Below the pieces are notes generated by a model. The model was given only the letters and a program-made list of their open reading frames with translations, did no database searches and was not told the origin of the DNA. 64,000 nucleotides of DNA from Gammaproteobacteria bacterium (GTDB taxonomy: Bacteria; Pseudomonadota; Gammaproteobacteria; SZUA-140): positions 222,001 through 286,000 of the forward strand of contig JADJQS010000001.1 of assembly GCA_016712635.1 (NCBI GenBank), read 5' to 3'. This document shows, piece after piece, positions 36,046-45,420 of this stretch (positions within the stretch are counted from its first letter, which is position 1; the number at the start of each line of letters is the position of its first letter). The translations under genes were made by a program, and so were the position numbers.

Positions 36046-36626
36046 CGGCCGCAGTTCATCGTGGGAGGGAATGCCACCTTGCCGTGGCAGACGCCGCAGT
36101 ATTCCCCCTGGATGATCGACGACATCGACACCGGGTTGGCGCCTTTCTGGGGGATGAAGATCAGCGGATGACAGTTGGCGCAGGTCAGCCATTCGGTATG
36201 CTGGCGGTGCGGGAAGCGCACGTAGGGCATCGACTGGGTGTTCTTGAAGATGATGTCGAAGTCGACCGGGAACATCTCGCCGGTGCCGTCGAGCGACTTG
36301 CGCGGATCGATCAGGCCGGTCTCCAGGGTCTTGACCCAGTCGATGACGCCCTGGCCGTCGCGCGGGAAATTGGCCATGGCCTCGAAGGGCTGCTGCAGTA
36401 CCTGCACCGAGGCCACCGCGGGATCGTGGATGCCGTCCTCCGCCACCGGGACCACCTCGCCGGTCAGCTGGAAATGATTGCCGCGGATCCAGTAGGGCGC
36501 GTCCTGTCCGGCCGGAAAGGCGGCGGCGGCAGCACCGTCCTGCGCCGTCACGGCGGGTGCGGCGAGCAGAAGCGCCGCGCATGCCGCGAGCAGGGCCAGG
36601 ATACGATGGGATGCGGCTGTGGTCAT
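36006..36626 (-). CDS. Triheme cytochrome (c7/c3-like), copy 3
   Basis: This 206-residue exported protein has haem motifs CANCH, CGVCH and CGRCH packed into the last 70 residues. The preceding signature FPHRQHTEWL supplies likely distal histidines. Its N-terminal half (EDGIHDP, WVKTLETGLIDPR) is shared with copy 2 at 38259. The three haems in a short domain resemble periplasmic c7-type electron carriers. The following propeller gene begins inside its 3' end. Confidence 0.9.
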   Translation of the reverse strand: MTTAASHRILALLAACAALLLAAPAVTAQDGAAAAAFPAGQDAPYWIRGNHFQLTGEVVPVAEDGIHDPAVASVQVLQQPFEAMANFPRDGQGVIDWVKTLETGLIDPRKSLDGTGEMFPVDFDIIFKNTQSMPYVRFPHRQHTEWLTCANCHPLIFIPQKGANPVSMSSIIQGEYCGVCHGKVAFPPTMNCGRCHSVAKDATLLR

Positions 36627-36657
36627 CTGCGCAGCTCCCGGCCGAAACGCGGCCCGC

Positions 36658-38211
36658 TCACCGGACCCCGATCACCCGCAGTGCGCGCTGGACATGATCC
36701 GTCGCGCCCTGCAGCATCAGGATGGCCTCCTGATAATTGCCCTTGGCAGCCTCGGGCTCGGACAGTTTCCTGATCTCCTTCGCGCGGTTCACGAACTGAT
36801 TCATCATGTCCACGGTCTCCTTGGGCGGCTGCTTCTGCTCGATGGCGAGCGGGACCAGCTCCTCGTAGCTGAGATACCGCGACAGCTCGTGCTCGTACTC
36901 GTCCTTGGGCGTCTCGAAGACGAGCTCGTAGGTAATGGACTCGTCGTCGAGCAGGTGCGTCAACGCCGTGGTGAGCGTGTTCTGGGCCTCGGTCAGGATG
37001 CCGATCGCCTGCGGATACTGGCCGTCATTCGCCAGCGTCTGGGCCTGATCCATGGCCTGGTGGATCTGGTCGAGGTCGATGGCCTGGATGTTGCCCTTGC
37101 CCTTCTTCGCCGTGACATGCTCGAAGTTGCGCTGGTAGGAGGCCTCGTAATCCCGCGTACCGCGCAGCAGCTCGTCGAAGCGCTGGCGCTGCCCCTCCAT
37201 CTGCGCCTCCTTCGGGATCGCACGCGCGGCGTCGCTCATGATGCGCAGGGCGTCATCCACCAGGCCGACCGATTCGCCGTATGCGCTGCGATCGTACGCC
37301 TGCCGCGCGGCGGCGAACTGACCGCGCGCGGATTCGTAGAGGGCGAGCGCCGCGGTATTGCCGCTGTCCTTGATGCGTCTGGCGGAATCCGACTGGTTGA
37401 TGAACATGTCGGCGAACTGGATCTTCTGCTCGACCTGCTGCTTGCTGACAGTGGTCTGCGTGCGCGCCGGTGCGGCGCCCCCGCCGGAAACGGCGGCGGC
37501 AGATTTCACACGCGCCTCAAGCTCCGCCAGCGGGGTGTTTTCATGCCCCGGATCGACCACGTAGATGGCCCCGCCCATGCTCTTGTGGTTACGGCATGCG
37601 TAGTACACCACGTCCGGCGTTTCCGCGCCCGGCGTGAAAGTGGCGACGCCCTTGTAGATGAACTGCCCCTCCACGCCGTCGGTATATGCCGTGCTGCCCC
37701 AGCCCGCGCTGGAAAGGGAGAAATAGAAGTCGTGCTGAACCCCGGTATCCACCTTGAAGGTGTAGGTCTTGCCGCGCACCAGGACGAGCGGCTTGCCCTG
37801 CACCCCGTTGACGAGGAAGCCGTGCTTGCTGCCAAGACCGTAAAAGGGATGCGTGGTGTCCTTCTCTGCCGCCGTGACCGCGAAGACGAAAGGCGAGGCG
37901 GGTATTTCCACCGCCGGCGCGGGCGCATGCTGGGCATGTGCGGCCGGCGCGGGCGCAGAAGATACCGGTGCCCGTACAGGCGCACCGGTCCCTCCCTCCC
38001 CACTATCGGTCGCGACCTCGGACCGCATCGCCGCGTTATCTTCCGGAACCGCCACCGGCGGCTCGGCTCGCGCTGCCGCGGCCTGCGGCGTCGAAGGCAC
38101 GGCGACGTCCTCGCCGGACCCGCCTGCCTGTTGCGGCGGCGCGCCAGCGCAGGCGGACAACAACAGCAGCGCCACGGCCGACGCCAGCCAGCCCCCGGTA
38201 CGTGAACGCAT
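36658..38211 (-). CDS. Cupredoxin-helical repeat lipoprotein
   Basis: The ATG at 38211 gives 517 residues. Cys21 lies in a lipobox (LLLLSAC). After a long Ala/Pro linker, a cupredoxin-like domain (about 105-225) contains a plausible type-1 copper set: His160 (GVQHDFYF) and Cys206, His209, Met212 (ACRNHKSMGG). The second half (from about 240) is alpha-helical with TPR-like spacing (YDRSAYGESVGLVDDALRI, NDGQYPQAIGILTEAQ). A lipid-anchored copper electron carrier with a docking arm fits the setting. Metal binding is inferred from residues only. Confidence 0.82.
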   Translation of the reverse strand: MRSRTGGWLASAVALLLLSACAGAPPQQAGGSGEDVAVPSTPQAAAARAEPPVAVPEDNAAMRSEVATDSGEGGTGAPVRAPVSSAPAPAAHAQHAPAPAVEIPASPFVFAVTAAEKDTTHPFYGLGSKHGFLVNGVQGKPLVLVRGKTYTFKVDTGVQHDFYFSLSSAGWGSTAYTDGVEGQFIYKGVATFTPGAETPDVVYYACRNHKSMGGAIYVVDPGHENTPLAELEARVKSAAAVSGGGAAPARTQTTVSKQQVEQKIQFADMFINQSDSARRIKDSGNTAALALYESARGQFAAARQAYDRSAYGESVGLVDDALRIMSDAARAIPKEAQMEGQRQRFDELLRGTRDYEASYQRNFEHVTAKKGKGNIQAIDLDQIHQAMDQAQTLANDGQYPQAIGILTEAQNTLTTALTHLLDDESITYELVFETPKDEYEHELSRYLSYEELVPLAIEQKQPPKETVDMMNQFVNRAKEIRKLSEPEAAKGNYQEAILMLQGATDHVQRALRVIGVR

Positions 38212-38258
38212 ATATCCCTTACACCATAGATGCGCGGGCAATCAGATACTACCTCTGA

Positions 38259-38927
38259 TCACTTCCACGGGTTCTTGACGGTTGCATCGCTCAGTGGTGG
38301 CGTCCAGCCCTCGGGTTTCGGCTTGGAGTGGCACTTCTTGCACGAGGCGGTCGTGATCGGGAAAGACACCTTGCCGTGGCACACGCCGCACTTCTGCCCG
38401 AGCAGGATGGCCGACATGTTGATCTGGTTGGCGCCCTTCTGCGGCACGAAAATGGCCGGGTGACAGTTCGAGCAGAACAGCCACTCGGTGTGCTGGCGGT
38501 GCGGGAACACCACGTCCGGCATCGAGGCCTTCACCGGGCGCACGATGTCGAGGTCCATCACGAAGGGATCCTCGTTGGAGTTGATGCGGTCCCAGCGCGG
38601 CTTGATCATCCCGTCGTCGAGCGCCTTGACCCAGTCCACGTGGTTGCCGTAGCTGCTCTTCGGCAGGCCGACGTAGGCCTCCTTCGGCGGCTGCAGGGCG
38701 TGCGTCGCCTCGTTCTCGGGATCGTGGATGCCGTCCTCCCACGGCGGCAGGTTCGGATCCACCCCGGCCTTGAGATTGCGGTTGAAAATGTTGGCATCGG
38801 ACACGGCCGGAGCGGGAGCGGCGGCCTCGGCCTCGGTGGCGACAAGCAGCGGCATGCCGCCCAGTACTACGGCCCCCGCCAGCAGGATCGGCAGCCCCCG
38901 TGCATTCAGAATCGCTATGATGTTCAT
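38259..38927 (-). CDS. Triheme cytochrome (c7/c3-like), copy 2
   Basis: This 222-residue exported protein has CSNCH, CGVCH and CKKCH near the C-terminus, preceded by FPHRQHTEWLF. It shares the organisation and the PQKGAN ... CGVCHGKVSFP stretch with copy 3 at 36006, indicating duplication. The signal peptide ends near ATEAEAAAP. It is probably a periplasmic electron relay between an inner-membrane donor or acceptor and the outer-membrane conduit. Confidence 0.9.
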   Translation of the reverse strand: MNIIAILNARGLPILLAGAVVLGGMPLLVATEAEAAAPAPAVSDANIFNRNLKAGVDPNLPPWEDGIHDPENEATHALQPPKEAYVGLPKSSYGNHVDWVKALDDGMIKPRWDRINSNEDPFVMDLDIVRPVKASMPDVVFPHRQHTEWLFCSNCHPAIFVPQKGANQINMSAILLGQKCGVCHGKVSFPITTASCKKCHSKPKPEGWTPPLSDATVKNPWK

Positions 38928-38947
38928 GGCTCTCCCCCCACTCGCTT

Positions 38948-39406
38948 CTATTTATTCTCGTACTTCACACCGGCGGTTTCCTTGGGATCCAGCGGCTTGT
39001 ACGCGGGCGCGATCAGACGCTGGAGCGTGCTGCCGTGGAAGTGCGTAGGTGTGCCGGGAATGCCGGAGTGGCACATGGCGCAGTTTTCCACCGACCATGC
39101 AATCTCGCCGTTATGGCAGGCGCCGCAGAACTGGCCTTCGATGATCTTCGCCATGGTGATCTGGTTGCCGCCCGCCTTGAACTGGAATCCCAGGTCGGCG
39201 TGGCAGACCTTGCAGCGGAAGCGGATGCGATGGAACCAGTGCGGGAACACGGCGGGGCGCATGCCGGCCGCATCGGCATAGTTGTTGATCACGACATCGG
39301 CATATTCGGCCTTGGATTCCTGCGGTGCGATCCACAGGCCCAGACTGATCAGGAACCCCAGAATGAGCGCGTTCCGGGTGTGTTTCCGCTCGATAGTTGG
39401 TGACAT
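38948..39406 (-). CDS. Triheme cytochrome (c7/c3-like), copy 1
   Basis: This is the shortest of the three paralogues, at 152 residues, with haem motifs CKVCH, CGACH and CAMCH and the upstream signature FPHWFHRIRF. An N-terminal signal segment (ALILGFLISLGLWIAP) is present. It lacks the extra N-terminal half of copies 2 and 3 and may be closest to the ancestral form. It lies directly after the outer-membrane barrel gene. Confidence 0.9.
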   Translation of the reverse strand: MSPTIERKHTRNALILGFLISLGLWIAPQESKAEYADVVINNYADAAGMRPAVFPHWFHRIRFRCKVCHADLGFQFKAGGNQITMAKIIEGQFCGACHNGEIAWSVENCAMCHSGIPGTPTHFHGSTLQRLIAPAYKPLDPKETAGVKYENK

Positions 39407-39471
39407 AACGAACCTCTCCTTACTTGTGTTGCGTACACTGTCTTGTTGTTTTGAGTTCGGTCTGCGCGACT

Positions 39472-41023
39472 TCAGAAGCGCCGGTTCACCTGAAAATAGA
39501 TAATATTGAAGTCCTCATCGCCGTTCAGATCAATCCAACGCCAGCTGAGGCTCGTATCCAGCAGTCCGATTGCATAGTCCAGGCGGTTTTCCCACTCGGT
39601 GCGGTCGACCCCTTCGTCAGTGGCCGCCTGGGAGAGCCGCAGATCGGATAGGAACCGCAGGCGGGGCAGGGTGAAAAGCCCGGTCTGCTGGTAGTTCAGT
39701 TGTCCCGTGGCCGTTACTGTATCATCATCGCCCAGATCGTTGAAGTCCCGGCGCACCGACTGGACGGTGAGGTTGCCGGACAGCGTGCTGCGGTCTGTGA
39801 GCGTCTGGCTGCGCAGGAGCTGGGCGTTGGCGAACTGCTGGCTGTCCTCCTGGTCGCCGAAGGCGCGGGAATCGGCCAGGGTAAGCTGAACCATGGTCGT
39901 GCTGAAGGCGTCATACTGGTCCCAGGACAGGCTGCCGGAGTGGTCAAGCCGTTCGCTCGTGGCGTCGGCGTCGCCCGCCAGCCGGCTTCCGCTCACCGCC
40001 TGGGTCAGGCTGAGGCGGAACGTGCCGCGGCCCTCCGTCAGCCACAGCCGCTGGGCGTCGTGGCCGAGCCTGACCTGCGCCGTCTGCACGGCCTCCTCCC
40101 CGGTGTCCTGGTTCTGGAACGAGCCCGAGGTATGCCACTGGTAGGTGTAGCGGGAGAATATCTCGCGGATGTCCGACTGGAACAGCGCCCCCATGCGCTC
40201 CCTGGAGGCGGTCACCGAATCCTCGCCGTTGTCGTTCGTCCGAGCTGTCGCCCTGGTTGGTGCTGTTGAGCGGCTGATCGGAGGCGGTATCGGTGCCGTA
40301 ATAGCTCGCCATCGAATCGACGCGCAGCGCCCGCCCCGGATGATAGAAATGGTCCACGTTGAACACCGTGGTCTCGGTGTTCTGGTCGAGCACATTGCGC
40401 TCGGTCTCCTGGTAGCTGGTCTTGGCGGTCAGCGTGTGCCGCTGCCGACGCAGGTCCATCTCGACGCCGAATAGGTAGTCCTCGTAAGAATCGCCGTCGC
40501 GCGCGGACCATTTGTTGCGGTCATAGCGCGCCTGGAAGCGGTCCCCCTGTTCGGTGAAGTAACTCTGTTTCAGCGCCAGGCGCCGGGTTTGGAACTCCTG
40601 GCTGCCCAGCGTGGTAAGCGGGCTGGCCAGGGAGATCACGTCGACGCGGCTGTCGCTGGCGTTGTAGGTCAGGGAGAACGGGGTGCGGCTCTGCGACAGG
40701 ACGTTCAGGTCGAGGTCGCCGCTCACGATGGAGGTGTCGGTCGAGGATGCTCCGCCGTCGTAGTCGCTGCTGTCCTGGGTGAAGCGCAGGCTTGCGTCGG
40801 CGGTGGCGAACCACGGCTGCCAGATGTAACTGCGTGCGTTCACGACGCCGCGCAGCTGATTGCTGGTGGTATCGAGGCTGGAACTGCCGCGCAGGGTGCG
40901 CAGGGCATAGCCGACGCTGCCAGAGAGGTCGAGCAGCTCCACGGCGGCAAAGGACGGCAGCGTCCACAGCGCCGCAGCCACTCCCGCCACCATGCGTCTC
41001 AATTCAGGCCTCGCCACCGGCAT
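39472..41023 (-). CDS. Outer-membrane beta-barrel of the cytochrome conduit (one frameshift)
   Basis: Two overlapping frames form one protein of about 516 residues. The first (from 41023) has a signal peptide (LPSFAAVELL) and alternating strands. It loses the frame near 40237-40240, and the second continues to a C-terminal phenylalanine (FQVNRRF), the usual barrel-insertion signal. Removing one base restores NQGDSSDNDNGEDS. No haem motif is present. Position between a parvulin and triheme cytochromes suggests the porin sheath of an electron conduit. The frameshift may be an assembly error or a real lesion. Confidence 0.8.
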
Positions 41024-41132
41024 GTATCAGGTCTTTGCGTATTTCGGTCGCCGCAATGCACGGCGGGCGGAGCCCGGCCGGCAAGGTTCGACATCCTGCG
41101 CTGCGGCGTTCACGCTGCAGTCTCATCGCCGG

Positions 41133-42119
41133 CTAATCCCCCGCACTCAACACCGTCTCGTTGATCTTGATGCTGACGGCGCTGCGCAGGCCCGCCAGCA
41201 TCCCCTCCCACGCGGCCTCCTGCCGTTCGCGCTGCAACAGGCCCCGCGCGCGTTCCTCCGCCAGGGCGAATTCGTTCAGGCGCGGCGGGACGCGCTCGTC
41301 GAGGCGGAACACCGCGAATCCCTGCAACAAGCGTACCGGGGCGGACAGTGCGCCGGGCGCCAGCTCGTCGATTACCCGCTGCGTCTCCTCCGAGAACATG
41401 CCCCGATGCACGTAACCGAGATCGCCGCCGCGCTCCGCCGAGGCGTCGGCGGAGTGCAGGCGGGCCAGATCAGCGAAATCGGCGCCGCCACGCAATCGCT
41501 CCAGCAGGCGCGACGCCTCATCCTGCGCCGCCGCCCAGCTCTCCCCCGGCGCCCAGGGCTCGACCTTGAGCAATATAATGGAAACGCGCACGCGCTCCGG
41601 GGTGGTGAACTTGTCGGGGTGGGAGCGGTAGTATTCCCGCACCGCCGCGACATCCGGTAAGGGCACCGCCTCCACTTGCTGCCGGAGCTGCCGGATCACG
41701 CTGTCGTCATCCAGTTGCCTGCGCCCCTCCCGGAGCGATCCGTCGCGTATGGACAGCCAGCGCGGATCGGCCGCGAGGCGTGCATCCAGCTCATCGAGCC
41801 TGGCGTCGACCCAGCCCGGTTCGGGCTTGATGCCGCGCCGGCGCCCCTCCTCCGCCAGCAGCACGCGATCGACCAGCGACTGGGCCACCTCGCGCCGCAG
41901 CGCGGCGAGCTCGTCGGCCGGCACCTGGCCGTGAAAATAGCGCTGGCGTATGCCAGCCTGCAGGTTGGCCTGGTACTCCTCCGCCGTGATGACCGTGTCA
42001 CCCACGATCGCAAGCACACCGGCGCCCGGCTCCGCCGCCTCCGACCCGTCCACCGGGGCCGCGCCCGCAGCAGCCGCCGCCGCGATCAGGACTGCGCCCG
42101 CAACATTACGCCATGTCAT
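41133..42119 (-). CDS. Periplasmic parvulin-type peptidyl-prolyl isomerase
   Basis: With the ATG at 42119 the 328-residue protein has a signal peptide (GAVLIAAAAAAGAAP) and a SurA-like helical N-terminal region (VGDTVITAEEYQANL). A parvulin domain contains RVRVSIILLKV, DFADLARLHSADASAERGGDLGYVHRGMF and FAVFRLDERV. Two upstream in-frame starts (42131, 42140) are possible. Such isomerases help fold outer-membrane proteins; the barrel gene follows 109 bases downstream. Confidence 0.9.
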   Translation of the reverse strand: MTWRNVAGAVLIAAAAAAGAAPVDGSEAAEPGAGVLAIVGDTVITAEEYQANLQAGIRQRYFHGQVPADELAALRREVAQSLVDRVLLAEEGRRRGIKPEPGWVDARLDELDARLAADPRWLSIRDGSLREGRRQLDDDSVIRQLRQQVEAVPLPDVAAVREYYRSHPDKFTTPERVRVSIILLKVEPWAPGESWAAAQDEASRLLERLRGGADFADLARLHSADASAERGGDLGYVHRGMFSEETQRVIDELAPGALSAPVRLLQGFAVFRLDERVPPRLNEFALAEERARGLLQRERQEAAWEGMLAGLRSAVSIKINETVLSAGD

Positions 42120-42172
42120 CGCACAAGCCATTCCGGTCACCGCGCCGCGCCCTGCCCGCGCCGGGCGTGACT

Positions 42173-43015
42173 CTATTTGTTATGACAGGTCAGGCACACC
42201 GCGCTGCCGGCAGGGTCGATGCGCAGAAACGTCGGATTGTAGTCCACATGGGGATCGTGGCAGGAGGCGCACTCCACATACGGCTGCTGTTCACCGACGA
42301 AGGCGCCGCGGGTCGCCGTACGGGTGTAGAGCTTCATATCGGTCTTTTCGAAATCCGAGGAGCCGCCTTCGGTGCTCGTATTGACCCACCATACCCGCGT
42401 GGCGCCGACGATCTTGCTGTTTGCCTGGTTGAAATCGGTATCGCGTCCCGGCCCGAACGGATTGGAGATCGAATAGCCGCCGCCGGCGAACTGCACCGAG
42501 ATCGGATGGTCGTTGGTCAGGTCCTTGCCGAGGTTGGTGATCACCGTCGGCGGTCCGAGGCGTCCATTGACGCTCGCGGCCTGACCGCTCCAGCGGCCGG
42601 CGCTGAACGCCCACACGTCGGCGCCCGAACCGGGCTCGTTGATGAGCGAATCCATCGCCTGGGTGCCGTCGTGGCAGGACAGGCACGCGATGGACACCGA
42701 GCCGATCGGCTCGATCTGCGCGTCCAGCGTCGTGGTGCCCATCTGGTCATAGGTGGAAAAACCGCCGGCGACGGGACCGAGGTTGCGGTTCCACAGCGGC
42801 ACCGCGGCGGACGCATCCGCGCCGTGCGGCGTATGGCAGAAGACACAGATCTCGGACGTGCCGCTGAAATTGCTCGCGGCGTTGATGCCGGTGCTGCCGA
42901 GATTGTGTTTGGTGTTGAATATGCCCGCACTCGCCAGCGACACCAGCGAGAACAAGGCCCCTCCCAAGAGCAACTTCGACCATCCCTGTGCGCGGATAGG
43001 GTGTTGCCGTCGCAT
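42173..43015 (-). CDS. Exported tetraheme cytochrome (paired-CXXCH type), first gene of the large operon
   Basis: AAGGA lies eight bases ahead of the ATG at 43015, so I prefer it to the ATG at 43039. The 280-residue product has a signal peptide (SLVSLASAG) and haems CVFCH, CLSCH, CASCH and CLTCH. The sequence FNTKHN ... CVFCHTPHGA ... PLWNRN ... CLSCHDGT ... NDHPIS ... CASCHDPH parallels the first 290 residues of the 11-heme protein. It is probably a periplasmic relay encoded at the head of the conduit operon. Confidence 0.9.
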   Translation of the reverse strand: MRRQHPIRAQGWSKLLLGGALFSLVSLASAGIFNTKHNLGSTGINAASNFSGTSEICVFCHTPHGADASAAVPLWNRNLGPVAGGFSTYDQMGTTTLDAQIEPIGSVSIACLSCHDGTQAMDSLINEPGSGADVWAFSAGRWSGQAASVNGRLGPPTVITNLGKDLTNDHPISVQFAGGGYSISNPFGPGRDTDFNQANSKIVGATRVWWVNTSTEGGSSDFEKTDMKLYTRTATRGAFVGEQQPYVECASCHDPHVDYNPTFLRIDPAGSAVCLTCHNK

Positions 43016-43220
43016 TATAGTGTCCTTCTTATCCCCCATGACCGGAGCCGCCGGCCGATCACGCTGGTCTATGAATGAGTCGGAACTTTAGCATATCGAT
43101 TAATACTTTTCGATGGGGACGGCGCCGGCGCGGACACGCGATCATCGGCACAGACATCGGTGGAGAACGCGGGGACCGGCTCGCCGCCGGGCGCGCACGG
43201 ACCGCGCCGTGCGCCGGCGA

Positions 43221-44297
43221 TCAGAACCCGACGGCAAAGCGATGCATCACTCCGAGGGAGAGCGCATCGGCCGTGTCGCCCGCGGCCGCGACGGCTCCGC
43301 TGCCGTCGTGGTCGGGCTGCAGGCCGTAACTCCCCGCGTCGTCGTTCATCACCGCGCTGTAGAGCAGATAGACCTCGGTGCGCGCCGACAGCGCATACGT
43401 GCCGCCGAGCGCGGCGAAGTGCGCGCCGCTGTCGATCGCGCCGTCGATCTCACCCGCCAGCCCGTACGCCAGCTTGCAGGTCAGGTTGCCCTGGATGTGC
43501 GCCAGGTTCAGGTAATAGGCGTCGCGCGCCGCCTCCCCGCCACCGCTGAACTCGCCGGTGCGGGCGTCCTCCCAGATGAAACTCATTCGCGTCCCCTGGC
43601 CGAAATCCCAGCCCAGACCGAGTTTTTTCGCCTTGCCGTCGCCGAGCCCGGGACCCGTCAGCTCGCCCAGGGTTTCGTACGCAAATCCGAGATACAGCGG
43701 TCCGCTGGCGAACTCGAGGGCCGCGCTCCAGGCCTCCTGCCGCGACTCCGCGGTGGTCAGCGGCAGGTCATCCTCCCCCGCGACGCGCGTCGAATACGCG
43801 AGCGCGAAGCGCAGGCGCTTGTCCCGCGGCGTGAGATACAGCAGGGCGTTGTCCGCGCGGTTGTTGAACAGGCTTTCGCCGCCGACGCTGCCGATGACGG
43901 CGTTATAGTCGGCGCGGGTGTCGGCGAAGAGGTCGAGACTCTCGGTGCTCATGCGATACGGCGTGGCGTGCTTGCCGATCAGCAGGCTGCCGAAGCGCAT
44001 CTCCAGACCGGCGAAGGTGTCGCGCCCGGGGCCCCAGCCGCCGGCGTCGATATCGACCGTGTTCTCGGCCTGCCAGAGGACCGCCATCTGGTTGCTCAAC
44101 ACCTCGCGCCCGCGCAGGCCGAGATAGGAGTGTTCGCTGGTGAGGGAAAGGCTGCGGTCTTCATTGGCGGGATCGGGATCGTCGTTGCCGACGTGATCCA
44201 GCGAGACATGGGCGACGCCGTAGACCTCGCCGGCGGCATGGGCGGCGGGAGGCAGCAGCAGCGCGGCCGTCAATGGCAGCCAGTATGACTTGTACAT
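43221..44297 (-). CDS. Outer-membrane porin, Gram-negative general type
   Basis: This 358-residue protein has a signal peptide (LLLPPAAHAAGEVYG) and porin landmarks: SEHSYLGLRGREVLSNQM, ENTVDI and a C-terminal phenylalanine (MHRFAVGF). An ATG at 44297 and a TTG at 44303 are both possible starts. It is a 16-strand-type diffusion porin rather than a cytochrome sheath. It lies just upstream of the large operon with a gap of about 200 bases. Confidence 0.9.
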   Translation of the reverse strand: MYKSYWLPLTAALLLPPAAHAAGEVYGVAHVSLDHVGNDDPDPANEDRSLSLTSEHSYLGLRGREVLSNQMAVLWQAENTVDIDAGGWGPGRDTFAGLEMRFGSLLIGKHATPYRMSTESLDLFADTRADYNAVIGSVGGESLFNNRADNALLYLTPRDKRLRFALAYSTRVAGEDDLPLTTAESRQEAWSAALEFASGPLYLGFAYETLGELTGPGLGDGKAKKLGLGWDFGQGTRMSFIWEDARTGEFSGGGEAARDAYYLNLAHIQGNLTCKLAYGLAGEIDGAIDSGAHFAALGGTYALSARTEVYLLYSAVMNDDAGSYGLQPDHDGSGAVAAAGDTADALSLGVMHRFAVGF

Positions 44298-44320
44298 GCG
44301 CAACAGACTCTCTCACAGAG

Positions 44321-44413
44321 GTGAGGCGTGATGAGGGGTGTACTGCGCGTGAGGCGGAAATCCAGCCCTGTTACCGCCAGTTACTGCCTGACGCCCAACA
44401 TCTCACGCCTCAC
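44321..44413. repeat. GTGAGGCGTGA inverted repeat
   Basis: GTGAGGCGTGA at 44321-44331 and its exact complement TCACGCCTCAC at 44403-44413 flank about 70 bases. It belongs to the same family as 3286-3387. It lies between the porin start and the terminator of the next porin. Confidence 0.75.
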
Positions 44414-44469
44414 GGAAAAAAACCTCCGCGCACTCTACCGTAATCCGTCCGTACCTGCAAAAGACCCGA

Positions 44470-44500
44470 AAAAAAAAAGCCGGGCACGAGGCCCGGCTTC
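44470..44500 (-). terminator. Rho-independent terminator of the frameshifted porin
   Basis: On the minus strand AGCCGGGC, a short loop, and GCCCGGCT are followed by a run of ten T. It lies about 30 bases after the stop codon at 44529. Confidence 0.93.
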
Positions 44501-44528
44501 GAGTGACTGCAAAAAAGCTGTTACGTGC

Positions 44529-45328
44529 TTAGAACGTGGCCACGAACTCGATCGAGTTGGTGTCGAGTCCGAGTCCGTCGTCCAGGTCCTGCGTAGAGTC
44601 CAGCGCGACCAACAGGTTATCGGACAGGGCGTAGCTGGCATAGAGTTCGGTCGCCTCGAGATCATCGCCATCGGCTTCGAAGGCTCACGTTCTCGATGCG
44701 GCCTTTGACATTGAAGCCGTTGCCAAGTCGTATAACCGGCCCAGAAGCTGTAGCCGGTATCCGGCTCGCCGTCCTCGGGGTCACCTGTGGTCATGAAATC
44801 TGCGCCGACGGTGAAGCCGTTGATCGCGTAGGTGCCGTTGAGGTCCACCAGGTTACCCACTGCTCCCGGGGTGGTGGTCCGGATCGTCTTCCTGGGTCAG
44901 CAGGCCGAGTTCCAGATTCAGGCCTTCCATCGGCATCGCGTTCAGCAGGGCCATGACCGAGTTCTTTCCTTCCTCGCCCGCGTTGATGCTTTCATCGTTC
45001 GCATAGGCGACCGTCAGCATCGCCGGACCGACGTTGCCGGCGACGGCAAGGCCCGTCAGGACCCCAGGCTGAGATCGTCCAGATCGGAGGCATGGCTATC
45101 GACCACCAGGTAATCCGTGGAGAAATTGACCTCGGCAGAAGGCACGGAGAACTGGCCCTCGTCCAGATCGTCGGTGCTGGTACCACCGATATCCGTCTCA
45201 CCGGCGAGCTTCCAGATTACGTCCGCCCATCCTTCGACGTTGACATGGCTGTTCATATCTTCGGCCATCGCTGCCGTGCTGCCCATGACGGCGCCAGCAA
45301 CAGCTATTGCAATTAATTTCTTCTTCAT
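44529..45328 (-). pseudogene. Outer-membrane porin-like gene with multiple frameshifts
   Basis: The frame opens well at the ATG at 45328 behind AGGAGAGAG, with a signal peptide (GAVMGSTAAMAED) and strand-like sequence. It is then broken near 45060, 44870, 44730 and 44690. Reading across the breaks restores continuous protein (VLTGLAVAGNVGPAMLTVAYA ... GTYAINGFTVGADF ... ASYALSDNLLVALDS) ending in VATF and a stop at 44529, followed by a good terminator. The breaks are consistent with single-base changes. Intact promoter, ribosome site and terminator argue for recent decay or poor base calls rather than an old fossil. Confidence 0.75.
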
Positions 45329-45391
45329 TGTCTCTCTCCTAGTCTGATCAAACTGTTGGTTCCGTTGGCCCATGGCGGGCAACGACGCATT

Positions 45392-45420
45392 TTTATATCG
45401 CAGGATTTGCAGCAATGCAA
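45392..45420 (-). promoter_or_regulatory. Sigma-70 promoter of the frameshifted porin
   Basis: On the minus strand TTGCAT (45415-45420) and TATAAA (45392-45397) are separated by 17 bases. The start codon lies 64 bases downstream. The surrounding 45400-45560 is AT-rich, and the gap up to the SCO1-like reading frame holds no other gene. Confidence 0.65.
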
